IMG/VR virus record: IMGVR_UViG_3300010296_000022 | Span: 1 to 38,100 of that record | DNA length: 38,100 nt | Origin: a virus | Reading direction: 5' to 3' (one strand) | Shown here: positions 17,928 to 26,477 of the stretch, one piece after another | How the letters are laid out: each line of letters starts with the position of its first letter | Numbering within the stretch: position 1 is the first letter of the stretch | Translations under genes and position numbers: made by a program | Notes under the pieces: generated by a model | What the model saw: the letters and a program-made list of their open reading frames with translations, nothing else | Databases searched by the model: none | Told to the model about the DNA's origin: nothing

Positions 17928-18086
17928 CTATTCTGGGTCAGGTGCGTCTTCCTGTAGGGTTAAGAAAAATTCTTCAATATCTGTTTGCAGGAACATGCCA
18001 TCGTCATCGATGAGGAAAGTTCCCTCAACAACAGCATCGCCACTAGTTGTGGCAATCGATGGTAGCCCTAGGCCTAGGCCGATCAT
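17928..18086 (-). CDS. Small late protein, 52 residues, function unknown
   Basis: A short gene with ATG at 18086 overlapping the previous stop (ATGA) and TAG at 17928-17930, two bases before the next start. The product begins MIGLGLGLPSIATTSGDAVV and ends acidic (TLQEDAPDPE). It fills an otherwise empty gap in a tightly packed operon, and its overlap style matches its neighbours; that is the main support. I do not recognise a family. Confidence 0.6.
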   Translation of the reverse strand: MIGLGLGLPSIATTSGDAVVEGTFLIDDDGMFLQTDIEEFFLTLQEDAPDPE

Positions 18087-18370
18087 ACATCGTAAGCAGT
18101 GATTTCACCTGAAACGACCGTGATGGACGTAGCTCGGCAGCATCTCCAATAAGATCCCGCCTGGAGGTTGACCCCCGTAAGGCTACCAAGGCCTGAGCTT
18201 GTGACGTTCAAAATGGTTCCAGCGTGTGCAAATACCCAGGAGAAGTTTCCGGTGATGGTTCCACCCCCTGATTGGTATTGTCCGGTGTCAGATCCCAAGC
18301 TTCCATCTTGGCCAACTCTGACTGTTCTGTATTTGTCGGTAGTATCGACTCCCGTTATTAATGCAGGCAT
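18083..18370 (-). CDS. Small virion-block protein, beta-rich, function unknown
   Basis: A 95-residue protein starting MPALITGVDTTDKYRTVRVG, with glycine, serine and threonine in excess and hydrophobic alternation typical of beta structure (TSITVVSGEITAYDV at the end). It lies between the head-completion candidate and the fibre genes. It is preceded, ten bases before its ATG, by a copy of the dispersed element. A decoration, adaptor or fibre-base role is possible, but nothing in the sequence decides. Confidence 0.55.
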   Translation of the reverse strand: MPALITGVDTTDKYRTVRVGQDGSLGSDTGQYQSGGGTITGNFSWVFAHAGTILNVTSSGLGSLTGVNLQAGSYWRCCRATSITVVSGEITAYDV

Positions 18371-18380
18371 TTATAGTTTA

Positions 18381-18393
18381 GGTGTTTGTCACC
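18381..18393 (-). promoter_or_regulatory. Dispersed element, GTGACAAACACC variant, copy 2
   Basis: The minus strand reads GGTGACAAACACC between two late genes, ten bases ahead of an ATG and in the direction of transcription. With the flanking bases it forms TAGGTG-ACAAA-CACCTA, a six-base stem with a five-base loop. A four-residue frame GTG-ACA-AAC-ACC-TAA is contained in it. Confidence 0.65.
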
Positions 18394-18410
18394 TAGAGTA
18401 AAAGAGCTAA

Positions 18411-19142
18411 CTAATAACTCGCTACCTGTAGCCGGGTCGTTTGACCCTGCTGGGTATGAAGCTTTAATAGCTCATGATCTAATGCTCCTCGGGCGTCTGA
18501 TTCTGCGACTCTCGCTCGATCCAACTCTCCATTGTGCCGCAAGTAATCGGCATAGGTTCCGCGGATGAGGTAGTCGGTAAAAATGTCTGGGACAGACACT
18601 AGGTCCCAGTAAGTAGGCTGTGCAGTTGGGCTATTGTCAGACCCACTAGCAACAGATTGATTCGCGGTGTAGAAGTTTCCCGCGCTTGTGTCATACACCT
18701 GGTCTCCTGCCACGTATGAAGAACTCGAAGAATATCTTTCTCCTGTCCATGTGGGAGGAAGTTTTCTGAACAATACAAACACTGTTGTGTTTGACTCAGC
18801 TATCTGAACTCCGTTTTCGCTCAGATACCAAGTGAGGTCCTGATTATCTTGGTTTGATTTGGGCGATTTGTTCCAGACCGCGAAAACCTCTGACATCTCT
18901 GTCTGGCCATCTTGGTTGAGAGCAACATAGTTGCCTTCAACACCACCAGATTGCGTCACAGTTCTTTCCTCTGTTACGCAGACGTCTGGCCATTTAGCAG
19001 CCTGCCAAGCGAACTTAACTCTCCTGGATGCAAGATCTCTGAAGAGCCTCCATTCAATGGTCGCCAAAGTAGTGCTATCGATCCCCGACAGGTTGAGGAC
19101 CTGGTTAAGCAATTGGCTGTATTTGACAGGGCTAAGAGCCAT
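18411..19142 (-). CDS. Head-to-tail adaptor candidate with a carbohydrate-binding-like insert
   Basis: A 243-residue protein beginning MALSPVKYSQLLNQVLNLSG. The start and the end (PDIFTDYLIRGTYADYLRHNGELDRARVAESDARGALDHEL) are helical, like tail-tubular-A/gp4-type adaptor proteins of short-tailed phages. That fits its place after the capsid gene. Between them, residues about 139-180 (YVAGDQVYDTSAGNFYTANQ, then PTYWDLV) match the pattern of chitin/cellulose-binding CBM5/12 modules, with aromatic residues at the usual places. The gene overlaps its neighbour by 11 bases. Adaptor role inferred; the CBM-like insert is seen directly. Confidence 0.6.
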   Translation of the reverse strand: MALSPVKYSQLLNQVLNLSGIDSTTLATIEWRLFRDLASRRVKFAWQAAKWPDVCVTEERTVTQSGGVEGNYVALNQDGQTEMSEVFAVWNKSPKSNQDNQDLTWYLSENGVQIAESNTTVFVLFRKLPPTWTGERYSSSSSYVAGDQVYDTSAGNFYTANQSVASGSDNSPTAQPTYWDLVSVPDIFTDYLIRGTYADYLRHNGELDRARVAESDARGALDHELLKLHTQQGQTTRLQVASY

Positions 19143-19443
19143 ATCCTACCTGGGTCTTCCCAGTGCCGCCCGACTTTACTTTTAGTTCAGGATTTTTCTC
19201 AGAGATGTATTTGCGGAAGGAAGGATCTTTCCAAATCTCCTTGCCCTCTTTGCGGGTCCACTCATGGTAGACCTTGGAATCCACCTCCATGATTGGCCTG
19301 CCTATGCCGTCAACCGATTTGCGGTTTTGGTTTTGACGAGCAATCTCGCGTTGTCTGGCAGCAGCTTCACCGTGGCTTTTGTGGTAGCCTTCGTAATGTT
19401 CCCTGGCCAGTTTCTCTCTGAGTTGTTCTGAGTAGTCGGACAT
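19132..19443 (-). CDS. Small charged protein after the capsid gene, function unknown
   Basis: With ATG at 19443 the product has about 103 residues, starts MSDYSEQLREKLAREHYEGY and is very rich in lysine, arginine, glutamate and glutamine. It is probably helical in its first half, with a basic, glycine-containing end. It follows the capsid gene and the hairpin at 19468-19491. The frame is open 12 codons further upstream, but that would run through the hairpin loop. A head-completion or assembly role is possible from position only. Confidence 0.55.
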   Translation of the reverse strand: MSDYSEQLREKLAREHYEGYHKSHGEAAARQREIARQNQNRKSVDGIGRPIMEVDSKVYHEWTRKEGKEIWKDPSFRKYISEKNPELKVKSGGTGKTQVGYGS

Positions 19444-19467
19444 GTTTTTTAAATTGGCCCCGGAAAT

Positions 19468-19491
19468 GGGGGGAGCCACTCAGCTCCCCCC
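19468..19491 (-). terminator. Strong hairpin after the capsid gene
   Basis: GGGGGGAG (19468-19475) and CTCCCCCC (19484-19491) form an eight-base GC-rich stem with an eight-base loop, 47 bases past the capsid stop. On the minus strand it is followed by ATTTCC rather than a full T run, so termination may be partial. Hairpins at this place in phages are usually partial terminators or message-end stabilisers that set capsid protein levels. Confidence 0.55.
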
Positions 19492-19537
19492 GCGTCCGAG
19501 GGTTGGTTTTTGCCCCAGTTACCCAGGGCAAATTCTA

Positions 19538-20551
19538 TTAGAGGGCAGGGCTGAACTGCCCCAGACCGATGGGGTTGCGAACCTGGAGGGCTGCGCGACC
19601 TTCGATCAGGAAGCGTTCGCCGCCACCTTTGTCTTCAAAACGCTCGATGGTTGGCTGCTTATTGACACGGAGATCAATCTTATCCATATCGAGCAAGTAG
19701 CCACGGCCAGCTTCCTGCGCGTTGCCAGCAGCGTTGAACCCAATGAAGTTATCAGCGATCACTTCAACAGAACCAAAGTCACCATCGAAGATGGTGGTGG
19801 TGTTGCTGATGCGGGTGCCGTCACCGTCGTAGTTCAAGTTGCGTTGGCTGTATCCAGCGGTTGCAATTGTGCGGGTGAAGTCCGTGAATGCGCGGCGCAG
19901 GGTTGCGTCGGCAAACAACTTGTAATCACCAGTCATACCAGTTGCAGACCAGATGGTTTGCAGCATGGTCTGAATGTCGGACTCAGTAATGTCAGCAGTG
20001 GGGTCACCGTTGATCTGGCCAGCCGCAGGACGGAAGGCAGCAGGAACTTGGTGGCCACCGCTCTGAGCAGCGATGTTCGCAGTGTCACGAATCCAAACAC
20101 CCAAGCCGCGAAGCAAGTAAGGGTTGGTTCCGTCATCGGCATCATGCTCCTGATCGGAAAGCAGGGTTGCTTCCATGTTGCGGACCAGCTCAACGCCAGC
20201 CTTAGCAGAAGCTTCTGCAATTTCATTTCCAGAACCGAGGCCAGCAACGTCGGACACTTCCTGAGCCAAACGCGAAACCTGGTAGGCTTTGCGGAAGGTT
20301 TGGAGGTAGCTAGACAGCAGCGCACGACTAGCAGCGTGGTTGTCATAAGACGACACGTCTGTGCCATCAACCGTTCCACCGAGAGCAGGGGCCGCATACG
20401 AATCGACAGGCCATGAGATAAATGTATTCTGCGGGGTGGTTCCTTTGTTGACGAGACTCATGAAAGGCGTGGCCTTTTCATCGACTCGCGTGATGAGGTC
20501 TAAAAGGTCTTCTCTTTTTGCGACCTGATTAATTTCAAACAGCATTGCCAT
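19538..20551 (-). CDS. Major capsid protein (DUF5309 / SU10-like HK97 fold)
   Basis: This 337-residue protein starts MAMLFEINQVAKREDLLDLI. It carries VDEKATPFMSLVNKG, QNTFISWPVDSYAAP and later RRAFTDFTRTIATAG, TTTIFDGDFGSVEVIADNF and AGRGYLLDMDKIDLRV. These match the layout of the DUF5309 group of HK97-fold major capsid proteins, where a diagnostic 'TPF.SL' segment is followed by a long spine-helix region. It would form the icosahedral shell. It is preceded by the scaffold gene and AAAAGGA as ribosome site, and followed by a hairpin. Length and order are normal for short-tailed phages. Confidence is high. Confidence 0.92.
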   Translation of the reverse strand: MAMLFEINQVAKREDLLDLITRVDEKATPFMSLVNKGTTPQNTFISWPVDSYAAPALGGTVDGTDVSSYDNHAASRALLSSYLQTFRKAYQVSRLAQEVSDVAGLGSGNEIAEASAKAGVELVRNMEATLLSDQEHDADDGTNPYLLRGLGVWIRDTANIAAQSGGHQVPAAFRPAAGQINGDPTADITESDIQTMLQTIWSATGMTGDYKLFADATLRRAFTDFTRTIATAGYSQRNLNYDGDGTRISNTTTIFDGDFGSVEVIADNFIGFNAAGNAQEAGRGYLLDMDKIDLRVNKQPTIERFEDKGGGERFLIEGRAALQVRNPIGLGQFSPAL

Positions 20552-20569
20552 GGTATAATCCTTTTGTTT

Positions 20570-21535
20570 TTAGATTTTAGCAGCAGCTCTAATCCAATCT
20601 TTCAGACCATCCCTAGAACCTGATTTGTAAATCCTGTCTCTGGCTGACTTCATCTTTTGTTCCGAATCGCTGACAGCAGGCTTGGTAGCCGCTGGTCTTC
20701 CTGGTTGTGGAGTTGGATCTGGGGTCCTAGTTTGCTTGGTTCCCTTTGCAGCCTGCTCCTGTTCTACATAGAAGCCGACCAAGGCCCTTGCTAAATACAG
20801 GTCCACATCCTGGAGGTTTTTAATTCCAGGGTTGGCCTGTTTGACCTGATCTACCCACGCCCTTGCTGGGTTTTTCGGATCGCGCAACCAAGGGTATTTG
20901 GTTACAGCGAATTCAAAAGATCGTGCCTGCTGCTCGATTTGCTTTCGTCTTTTCGGAATGTCTGACTCGCGGCTAAATTCTGCGTTGAGTGCCAAGTCTT
21001 CCAACCATGCCTCGACGTCTTCAGGCATGTTCTCCCCTACTCTCTGTTGAATTTCTCTTTCAACAGAATCAGGGTCACGCCTGTAGCGACTAAGGCTACG
21101 TTTTGCCCATCGTTCAGCAGCTAATGCGTCATCCTCAAGCCTCTCCAAATCATCGAAGGTGTCGGCCTGAGCTACCATTTCAGAGATGCTACTTTCCTCT
21201 TTGGGTTTCTGGGATTGCTTCAGCTCATATTGTTCCTGACGCATCTCATGGAGTTGTTCTTCCAACTCGCGTTTCTGAGCGGTCAGCTTGTTAATGCGCT
21301 TCTGCCACCCGGTCTCCCTCTGAGGGTCTTCCGGTTCTTCCTGAACACTTTCCTCGACCTGCTGCAATGCATCGTCTGGAGGTTCAGGAGCGGGTGTCTC
21401 TTCTGTGTTTGTAGGAGCGTCTTCTTGAGGTGTTAGTGATGCAGCTATTGCATCCCTCAATGCGTCCATGCCACCAAGTGGAGTCTCTTCCCCAGAGGCT
21501 TGGTTTTCCTCTGGCTTAATATCAGGATTGTCCAT
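20570..21535 (-). CDS. Scaffolding protein
   Basis: This 321-residue protein is highly charged. The N-terminal third is acidic and rich in glutamate, proline and threonine. A long coiled coil covers about residues 75-115 (KRINKLTAQKRELEEQLHEM), followed by helical charged stretches. The basic C-terminal part (EQKMKSARDRIYKSGSRDGL) would bind the capsid protein. Composition and position directly before the major capsid gene are typical of phage scaffolding proteins, which guide shell assembly and then leave. There is a 102-base gap upstream with a possible promoter. Confidence 0.85.
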   Translation of the reverse strand: MDNPDIKPEENQASGEETPLGGMDALRDAIAASLTPQEDAPTNTEETPAPEPPDDALQQVEESVQEEPEDPQRETGWQKRINKLTAQKRELEEQLHEMRQEQYELKQSQKPKEESSISEMVAQADTFDDLERLEDDALAAERWAKRSLSRYRRDPDSVEREIQQRVGENMPEDVEAWLEDLALNAEFSRESDIPKRRKQIEQQARSFEFAVTKYPWLRDPKNPARAWVDQVKQANPGIKNLQDVDLYLARALVGFYVEQEQAAKGTKQTRTPDPTPQPGRPAATKPAVSDSEQKMKSARDRIYKSGSRDGLKDWIRAAAKI

Positions 21536-21589
21536 GCTGTTAACGGTCGCAAGCTACCGAGAAGTCAGGAGTTCAAGGCACCCCAGGGG

Positions 21590-21616
21590 CCTATAGTTAA
21601 CCTCGGACAAGGTCAA
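21590..21616 (-). promoter_or_regulatory. Possible promoter ahead of the scaffold-capsid genes
   Basis: In the only sizeable gap of the head block, the minus strand reads TTGACC, then 15 bases, then TATAGG. Shifting the -35 by one base to TTTGAC gives a 16-base spacer. The match to a sigma-70 type promoter is moderate. A separate promoter for scaffold and capsid would make sense for dosage. GCGACGGT and GCGACCGT near the two ends of the gap may be related sites. Confidence 0.35.
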
Positions 21617-21637
21617 AAAAACCGTCGCAAAGTTTAT

Positions 21638-21904
21638 TTAGGTGTCAACCCCTATTTCTTCGTTGTTACGGTTGGCCGATTCAAAGATCGACTTAAACTC
21701 TGAATGCAGGTCTTGAATTGCAGCCAGTCTGCCAGCACAAAAATGTCTCTCTGAGTCATTAGCCTCGGGCAATGTAATCAGATTAACATCTGCTTGGGCC
21801 GCTTCATCCAAGATCCAGAAGATGGACTGTCGCACAGGGTGTTCCTCTGGCAGGGAAAAGGCCCTCAACAATTTCTCGGGGTATTCAAACACTTGTTCAG
21901 GCAT
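21638..21904 (-). CDS. Small protein between portal and scaffold, function unknown
   Basis: An 88-residue acidic, mainly helical protein (MPEQVFEYPEKLLRAFSLPE to FESANRNNEEIGVDT). It overlaps the end of the portal gene by eight bases, so translation is probably coupled. Many short-tailed phages carry a small unnamed gene at this place. The segment AGRLAAIQDLHSEFKSI is the most distinctive part. No catalytic residues are apparent. Confidence 0.6.
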   Translation of the reverse strand: MPEQVFEYPEKLLRAFSLPEEHPVRQSIFWILDEAAQADVNLITLPEANDSERHFCAGRLAAIQDLHSEFKSIFESANRNNEEIGVDT

Positions 21905-23996
21905 TTGGATTTACCCCCAATCGTCCGATCTGCTTATTTTGTTGTTGCATCACGCTCATATTAAGGTTCTGAGAATACATCTTCAGCAGTTCTTGGAACT
22001 GTTGGTCAGCCTCAAGCTGCTGTTGATATTTCGGATTGTTCTGAATGATCTGTTGGAGGAACTGCATCTTGATAGCAGCCGCTGGGTCATTCTCGACCAG
22101 CTTAGAAGGCGAGTTTCCAAGAGCCATGTATGCCACCTGAGAGTTCACCTCCTCAAACATTGCCTGACTGGCCTCTGCGTTCTGAATGACAAGCTCGTCA
22201 GCCAATGACGGATCAATAACTTGAAGCTTTTTGCGGATCAGCTTGGTGCGATCCACGATACCCATGGTGTCTTCAGGCAGCACGAACTGAGAAATCGCCT
22301 GAAGCTTCTTCTCAACGAACTCATTGTCCAACTCCCTAACATCGAAATGCAGGTTGAAGTTGAAGTTGTTGGGGTCCCTGGGGATAGGTTTACCTGTGCC
22401 TGTAACTACAGCGAACCTCTCGTCATCGTCGAATCTCTGGGTGAGATCCCACATACGGTTGACAACTGTAGACATGTGGCGCAACCAACGGTGAACGTAG
22501 GCTTGTTGCCGTAGCTGCGTTTCTACAGGCGGCACAGCGGAATTTGGCCTACCAAAGTATCGATCAGTCCTTACCTGGATCTGGTCCATGAGCTGGAATG
22601 CAAGGTCAGCCCCGCGCTTAGGTGTATCCATCCAAGAGATATCGCCGGGCCTTTGCTCAGACACCTGGACACCTGGGCCTATTTTAATGCGTTGACCATA
22701 GCGCAATGGGACGCGGAGAGGTGGAAGTGTGTCGAAAGATGATCTGTCAAACACCTGGTCAGCCTGAGCCTTATACTCAGCCTGCCATGTTTTCACGATC
22801 TCGCTGACACCCCTAGACTCAATAGGTGATCTGCGTGTTTTCTCGCGGGTAAAACACTCAAATGGGTAGGTGTCCCCTGCCTCTGTTACCAGCTCATGCT
22901 GTGCAAAGCATTCTTCACCCTTCTCATCCTTGTGCATGTAAGGGCTGAACACAGTCTGGTAGATTCCAGGGTTGCCGTTCTCAGTAACACGCCTTGAGTA
23001 TGCATGCACAATCTCTACGAGGTTGCTTCGATCATCCAGCTTCTCACTGTTACCTGTTACTGGCGAAAGCCCCGTGTCCCACACGGTGGTGTTGCGTCCT
23101 GCTGTTCGCTTGATCTTTTCAACAAACTTTTCATCCCAATCACCGTTAGTGGCTTTCTCCTCGATCTCTGCCAAGGTGTAATAATCGCGTCGAAAGATGG
23201 CCCTGGCCCTGTGCCAATCCTGTGTTTCAGGCGGGAACAGGATCTCAAAGTAAGGTCGAAGAGCTACAATGCTAGGTTGGTTTTTCGTCATCTGAGGCAC
23301 GTCGAACACAGTCTTGCCTGTCTTTGCGACCTCGTTGATGTGTTTGAGTGCCTTCTGCCTCTTCAGGCCTGGGTTGCTACCAACCAACAGGTCAGCCAAG
23401 TATTCCTTCTCGTTTTTGAGAGCCGACTGGAGTGCCTCGATGTTTGGTGAGTTATCGGTTCCTCCCATGAACCGGGCGAGGCCTTCGAGGGATATTTGCT
23501 GTGGGACCTGGGCATAGCAGCGATCCCAGGTAGTGTGAAGAACACTCCAGCCGTATTGTGCTGCATATTCTGCGTGGAGTTCCAATTCCTCCTCAAAGTC
23601 AGGTTGCAACACTGTCTGCAACATCCACCGAAGATAAACGCCGACCGCACTGGCATCTTCATGGTCTTTGCCCTCCACTCCTCCTACGTTCAAAGCAGCA
23701 CGGCTGAGAGCGGAGGTAGACAACTGCACCATGAAAGAACAGACCTCATCTGCAAGACGGATGCGAGTGTCAGATGCACCCTCCCAGGGAAAGGGTTGCT
23801 GCCCTAAGTCTCTTGCGTGTTTCTTGCCGTCCCTGCTCTGTCCATTCCAAGTCGAGAATCGTGTTTCATCGCTTTCCCTGACTCGGTAGGTGATCCGCTC
23901 GTCGCTGTAAGATCGAACAAAGTCCTTGTGAAGCTCGGAGATGTTAGGGTCCGTGGTGTGCTGGAGTTTATCTCCGTCAACGTAGTTGCTGTGCAT
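21897..23996 (-). CDS. Portal protein
   Basis: With ATG at 23996 the protein has 699 residues and begins MHSNYVDGDKLQHTTD. Between terminase and scaffold, a long mixed protein with DLGQQPFPWEGASDTRI, then ADEVCSFMVQLSTSALSRA and a glutamine-rich helical end (QQIIQNNPKYQQQLEADQQF) fits phage portals of short-tailed phages. Portals form the ring that carries the packaging motor and the tail. The frame stays open four codons upstream through the dispersed element to a GTG at 24008. ATG 23996 abuts the element and is my preferred start, but GTG cannot be excluded. Confidence 0.88.
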   Translation of the reverse strand: MHSNYVDGDKLQHTTDPNISELHKDFVRSYSDERITYRVRESDETRFSTWNGQSRDGKKHARDLGQQPFPWEGASDTRIRLADEVCSFMVQLSTSALSRAALNVGGVEGKDHEDASAVGVYLRWMLQTVLQPDFEEELELHAEYAAQYGWSVLHTTWDRCYAQVPQQISLEGLARFMGGTDNSPNIEALQSALKNEKEYLADLLVGSNPGLKRQKALKHINEVAKTGKTVFDVPQMTKNQPSIVALRPYFEILFPPETQDWHRARAIFRRDYYTLAEIEEKATNGDWDEKFVEKIKRTAGRNTTVWDTGLSPVTGNSEKLDDRSNLVEIVHAYSRRVTENGNPGIYQTVFSPYMHKDEKGEECFAQHELVTEAGDTYPFECFTREKTRRSPIESRGVSEIVKTWQAEYKAQADQVFDRSSFDTLPPLRVPLRYGQRIKIGPGVQVSEQRPGDISWMDTPKRGADLAFQLMDQIQVRTDRYFGRPNSAVPPVETQLRQQAYVHRWLRHMSTVVNRMWDLTQRFDDDERFAVVTGTGKPIPRDPNNFNFNLHFDVRELDNEFVEKKLQAISQFVLPEDTMGIVDRTKLIRKKLQVIDPSLADELVIQNAEASQAMFEEVNSQVAYMALGNSPSKLVENDPAAAIKMQFLQQIIQNNPKYQQQLEADQQFQELLKMYSQNLNMSVMQQQNKQIGRLGVNPNA

Positions 23997-24009
23997 GGTG
24001 TTTGTCACC
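23997..24009 (-). promoter_or_regulatory. Dispersed element, GTGACAAACACC variant, copy 3
   Basis: The minus strand reads GGTGACAAACACC between the terminase stop and the portal ATG, directly touching that ATG and pointing along transcription. The GTG inside it is in frame with the portal gene, so the element could itself hold the start codon. Confidence 0.65.
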
Positions 24010-24015
24010 TAGGGC

Positions 24016-25683
24016 CTAATATGACCCTGGTTCTGATGTGTATTCGGCCTGACGTGGGACATACATTGGGTCCATTAAAATCAGGTAGCGCAAGGCGTCA
24101 CAGGGATCTTTGCAAGCCCCTTTGTCACCATCCGCATTAGTCCACGTCCTCAGACTGTAAATTAAGTTACCGCACTCCTCGGAGATATAGAGTTTCGGCT
24201 CATTAAGAACCGTCAATTCTTCGGCCAGATTATAGGCAAACAAATTATTGACAAGAGCAACTGATTCGTCGATATGCGCCATGCTCGCTGGAACAAAATG
24301 TAACCCGTCCTGAGTCACCTGTCCTCCTGCACCTCGGTCTGGTGTAGCAAGCAAATCTATCAACGATTGGTTGTGTTCTCGCTGACCTAACACAGCAGTT
24401 CTACCAGCTCTGGGATCGATGTATCTCTCATGGATCCCGCCATCAGATTTCTCCACTTCCCTGATCAACTGTTTCCACTGAGCTATGTTTCGACCGCAAT
24501 CTGCTGTTTGTGCAGGCCCAGGTTTACCGTCGAGCTTGCTGCTTGGAACAGCCCATTCCCCATGGTTCTTGTAGTCAGGGAACTCCCTGTAGACAAAAAC
24601 ACGACCGAGGTCATCCACCCTAGCCCATAGAAAGAACCAATTCCGATCTCCTGGTGTAGGGTCACAAACCATGTAGTTTGTGCCTTCCCTAGGAACATCA
24701 GAGGCTTTGATAATGTTGCGATCAGTGAACCGAGGGAACTTGCCTGTAACAGGGTTGGAGACGTAGCCATAGGCCCTAATCTCTAGCTCTTCCCTAGTCC
24801 TCCCTTTCAGTGTCTTCTGTAACCTGTCAAAAGGCGTATACGGGTTCCACTCCGAGAAAAACCAAAACAGCTTACCGCTACCATTCTTGGTCCTCCCCTT
24901 ATACGGCATGTGACCAGGAGGGACTCCAGGGATTGTGCCAGGGCTTTTAGGATCAATCAGCTTGGCCTTCCTAGTCTCCTCGATCATGGCACCGTCCATG
25001 GCCGATTTAACAGCCGTAGAATATCCCTCGATTGGAGTAAATGTGATCAACATCTTCCCCTTGCGCGAGACAAGACGGTATTTAAGCGTCTCCACCCAGG
25101 CTTGTGGCACCAACTCATCAAACCAGATCAGGTCCAACTCAGTTCCCTCTAAAGTGCTGAGATCCTGAGTGTAATTTTTGAACCACATCTGAGAGTGGTT
25201 AGGGCCTACAATAGTCCTCCCTGAGAAGCCATTCTTCTGGGTGAAAGATATGTTCGCTACAGATCGAACAGCTTTTTTCTGTTCCTTCCATTGTAACGGA
25301 AGATACGTGTGAATGTAGGGCTGCTGAACCTGTATACTAGAGTCATTGCTAGAGTGACAGCACCAGATCTTCATGTTTGGCCTGTTCACCATGGCCCTGA
25401 CCATCCTCGAAGCTAAGTAACGACTCTTGCCACCACGATTGCCACCGAAGATGTAAATCACATCGATGTCAGGATTGTCGATCGCATCATCGACATCTTT
25501 CCAGTGATCAAAGACTCCAGAGGTATTATGATGATCCGTTCCATAGGTGTATGGATCAGCAGCCTCAAGCTCAATCAGTTCTTCCCTCTTTTGGTAATAC
25601 TCAAGAAGCTTCCCCTGATCATTCAGAGCTTCAGCCTCTTCCCTGGTAGGGATCTTGATGATGGGATGCGGAGTCCACTTCAT
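24016..25683 (-). CDS. terL: Terminase large subunit
   Basis: About 555 residues from ATG 25683, which overlaps the stop of the gene before it (ATGA); a TTG two codons upstream is less likely. The ATPase half has a Walker A FGGNRGGKS at about 79-87 and a Walker B LDLIWFDE at 183-190, with the catalytic glutamate last, then a coupling segment LITFTPIEG. The nuclease half has acidic residues expected for the RNase H-like fold: D341 in VCDPTPGD, D423 in YIDPRAGR, and D529 in KDPCDALRYL. It drives DNA into the head and cuts the concatemer. It lies between an HNH gene pair and the portal gene, the usual order. Confidence 0.95.
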   Translation of the reverse strand: MKWTPHPIIKIPTREEAEALNDQGKLLEYYQKREELIELEAADPYTYGTDHHNTSGVFDHWKDVDDAIDNPDIDVIYIFGGNRGGKSRYLASRMVRAMVNRPNMKIWCCHSSNDSSIQVQQPYIHTYLPLQWKEQKKAVRSVANISFTQKNGFSGRTIVGPNHSQMWFKNYTQDLSTLEGTELDLIWFDELVPQAWVETLKYRLVSRKGKMLITFTPIEGYSTAVKSAMDGAMIEETRKAKLIDPKSPGTIPGVPPGHMPYKGRTKNGSGKLFWFFSEWNPYTPFDRLQKTLKGRTREELEIRAYGYVSNPVTGKFPRFTDRNIIKASDVPREGTNYMVCDPTPGDRNWFFLWARVDDLGRVFVYREFPDYKNHGEWAVPSSKLDGKPGPAQTADCGRNIAQWKQLIREVEKSDGGIHERYIDPRAGRTAVLGQREHNQSLIDLLATPDRGAGGQVTQDGLHFVPASMAHIDESVALVNNLFAYNLAEELTVLNEPKLYISEECGNLIYSLRTWTNADGDKGACKDPCDALRYLILMDPMYVPRQAEYTSEPGSY

Positions 25684-25958
25684 GCCCAACGATCAAGTTG
25701 CTTTGGAACACCCTTGCAGATCAGCTTATCTGTCCCTTTCTCAACCCATACAGGGATCTCCAGGCCCTTTTGGAACAACTGATTGTCCTTCACCCTCACC
25801 AACCCTATCTCGGTCTTAATCAGGCTCCTGTTGAACGGTCTCTCAACCACCCTGGTCATCCTTGGCTCTTTGCCAGCTCTCCACCTAAGGTCAGGTGTTT
25901 CCAGCATAGACCTGCGTTTGGCAGGTCTTCCCCTCGTTCGCTTCTTTGTTTCAGACAT
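25680..25958 (-). CDS. Small basic protein ahead of terminase, function unknown
   Basis: A 92-residue basic protein with a very basic start (MSETKKRTRGRPAKRR), which looks AT-hook-like in its RGRP segment, then LVRVKDNQLFQKGLEIPVWV. It overlaps the HNH gene by eight bases and the terminase gene by four. DNA contact is suggested by charge and by the RGRPAKR motif. A role in packaging is possible from position, but no family is recognised. Confidence 0.5.
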   Translation of the reverse strand: MSETKKRTRGRPAKRRSMLETPDLRWRAGKEPRMTRVVERPFNRSLIKTEIGLVRVKDNQLFQKGLEIPVWVEKGTDKLICKGVPKQLDRWA

Positions 25959-26433
25959 AAAATAACTCCTCGCAAAAGGTGGTCCTAGGCAACTTCTGGC
26001 TCTTGCTCATGTTGCACCTAGGACACGCCACCCTCAAATTCCAAGGCTCATGTGGGCCTCCCCTAGAAATAGGGATGTGATGGTCAATGTGATAACCAGA
26101 CTCAAAGTCCCCACAATAAAAACAAGGCTTGCCTACCAATGGGTTCACCATCAAATCAGCCCAATCAGAACACCCCTGTGCATCGCCTTGCCTCTTCTTG
26201 GCCCTATATTTGTGGCAATGGAGATTGTGCTTATCCAGGTTAGCCTTCTTCCACTTGCGGCTACAGGCCCTCACAGAGGCCTTGTTGGCCTTGTAATAGG
26301 CATTGCCATAGGACCGATACTTCTCAGGGTTACGGGCCTTCTTGGCCGCACACGAACACCTGTTTGAGCAATACTTTGCCCAAGGCATCTTTGATTCATA
26401 AGTGGCCCCACAGACCACACATTGTTTTTCCAT
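25951..26433 (-). CDS. HNH endonuclease with N-terminal zinc ribbon
   Basis: From ATG 26433, preceded by GGGAGGAG, the protein has 160 residues. C5, C8, C22 and C26 form a zinc-ribbon-like start. A basic middle follows, then an HNH core: CFYCGDFESGYHIDHHIPIS with RGGPHEPWNLRVACPRCN and a final basic KSQKLP. The core has the H-D-H, the N of the WNL segment and the two C-x-x-C pairs. HNH genes beside terminases are known to take part in packaging cuts in some phages, or may be homing nucleases; here it sits between the small-subunit candidate and TerL. The TTG four codons upstream is a less likely start. Confidence 0.85.
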   Translation of the reverse strand: MEKQCVVCGATYESKMPWAKYCSNRCSCAAKKARNPEKYRSYGNAYYKANKASVRACSRKWKKANLDKHNLHCHKYRAKKRQGDAQGCSDWADLMVNPLVGKPCFYCGDFESGYHIDHHIPISRGGPHEPWNLRVACPRCNMSKSQKLPRTTFCEELFYV

Positions 26434-26477
26434 GACTCCTCCCAAAAGTCATTTACCAACCCGGTGGGAGAAGTGCG

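Noticed and set aside
19442-20416. 324-codon open frame on the plus strand opposite the capsid gene
   Set aside because: It is fully antisense to a clear major capsid gene, has no domain pattern and has no coupling to neighbours. Long antisense frames are expected opposite this codon usage.
21429-21440. One-mismatch copy of the dispersed element in the scaffold gene
   Set aside because: GGTGTTAGTGAT differs at a base constant in all other copies and lies mid-gene. One such near-match can occur by chance.
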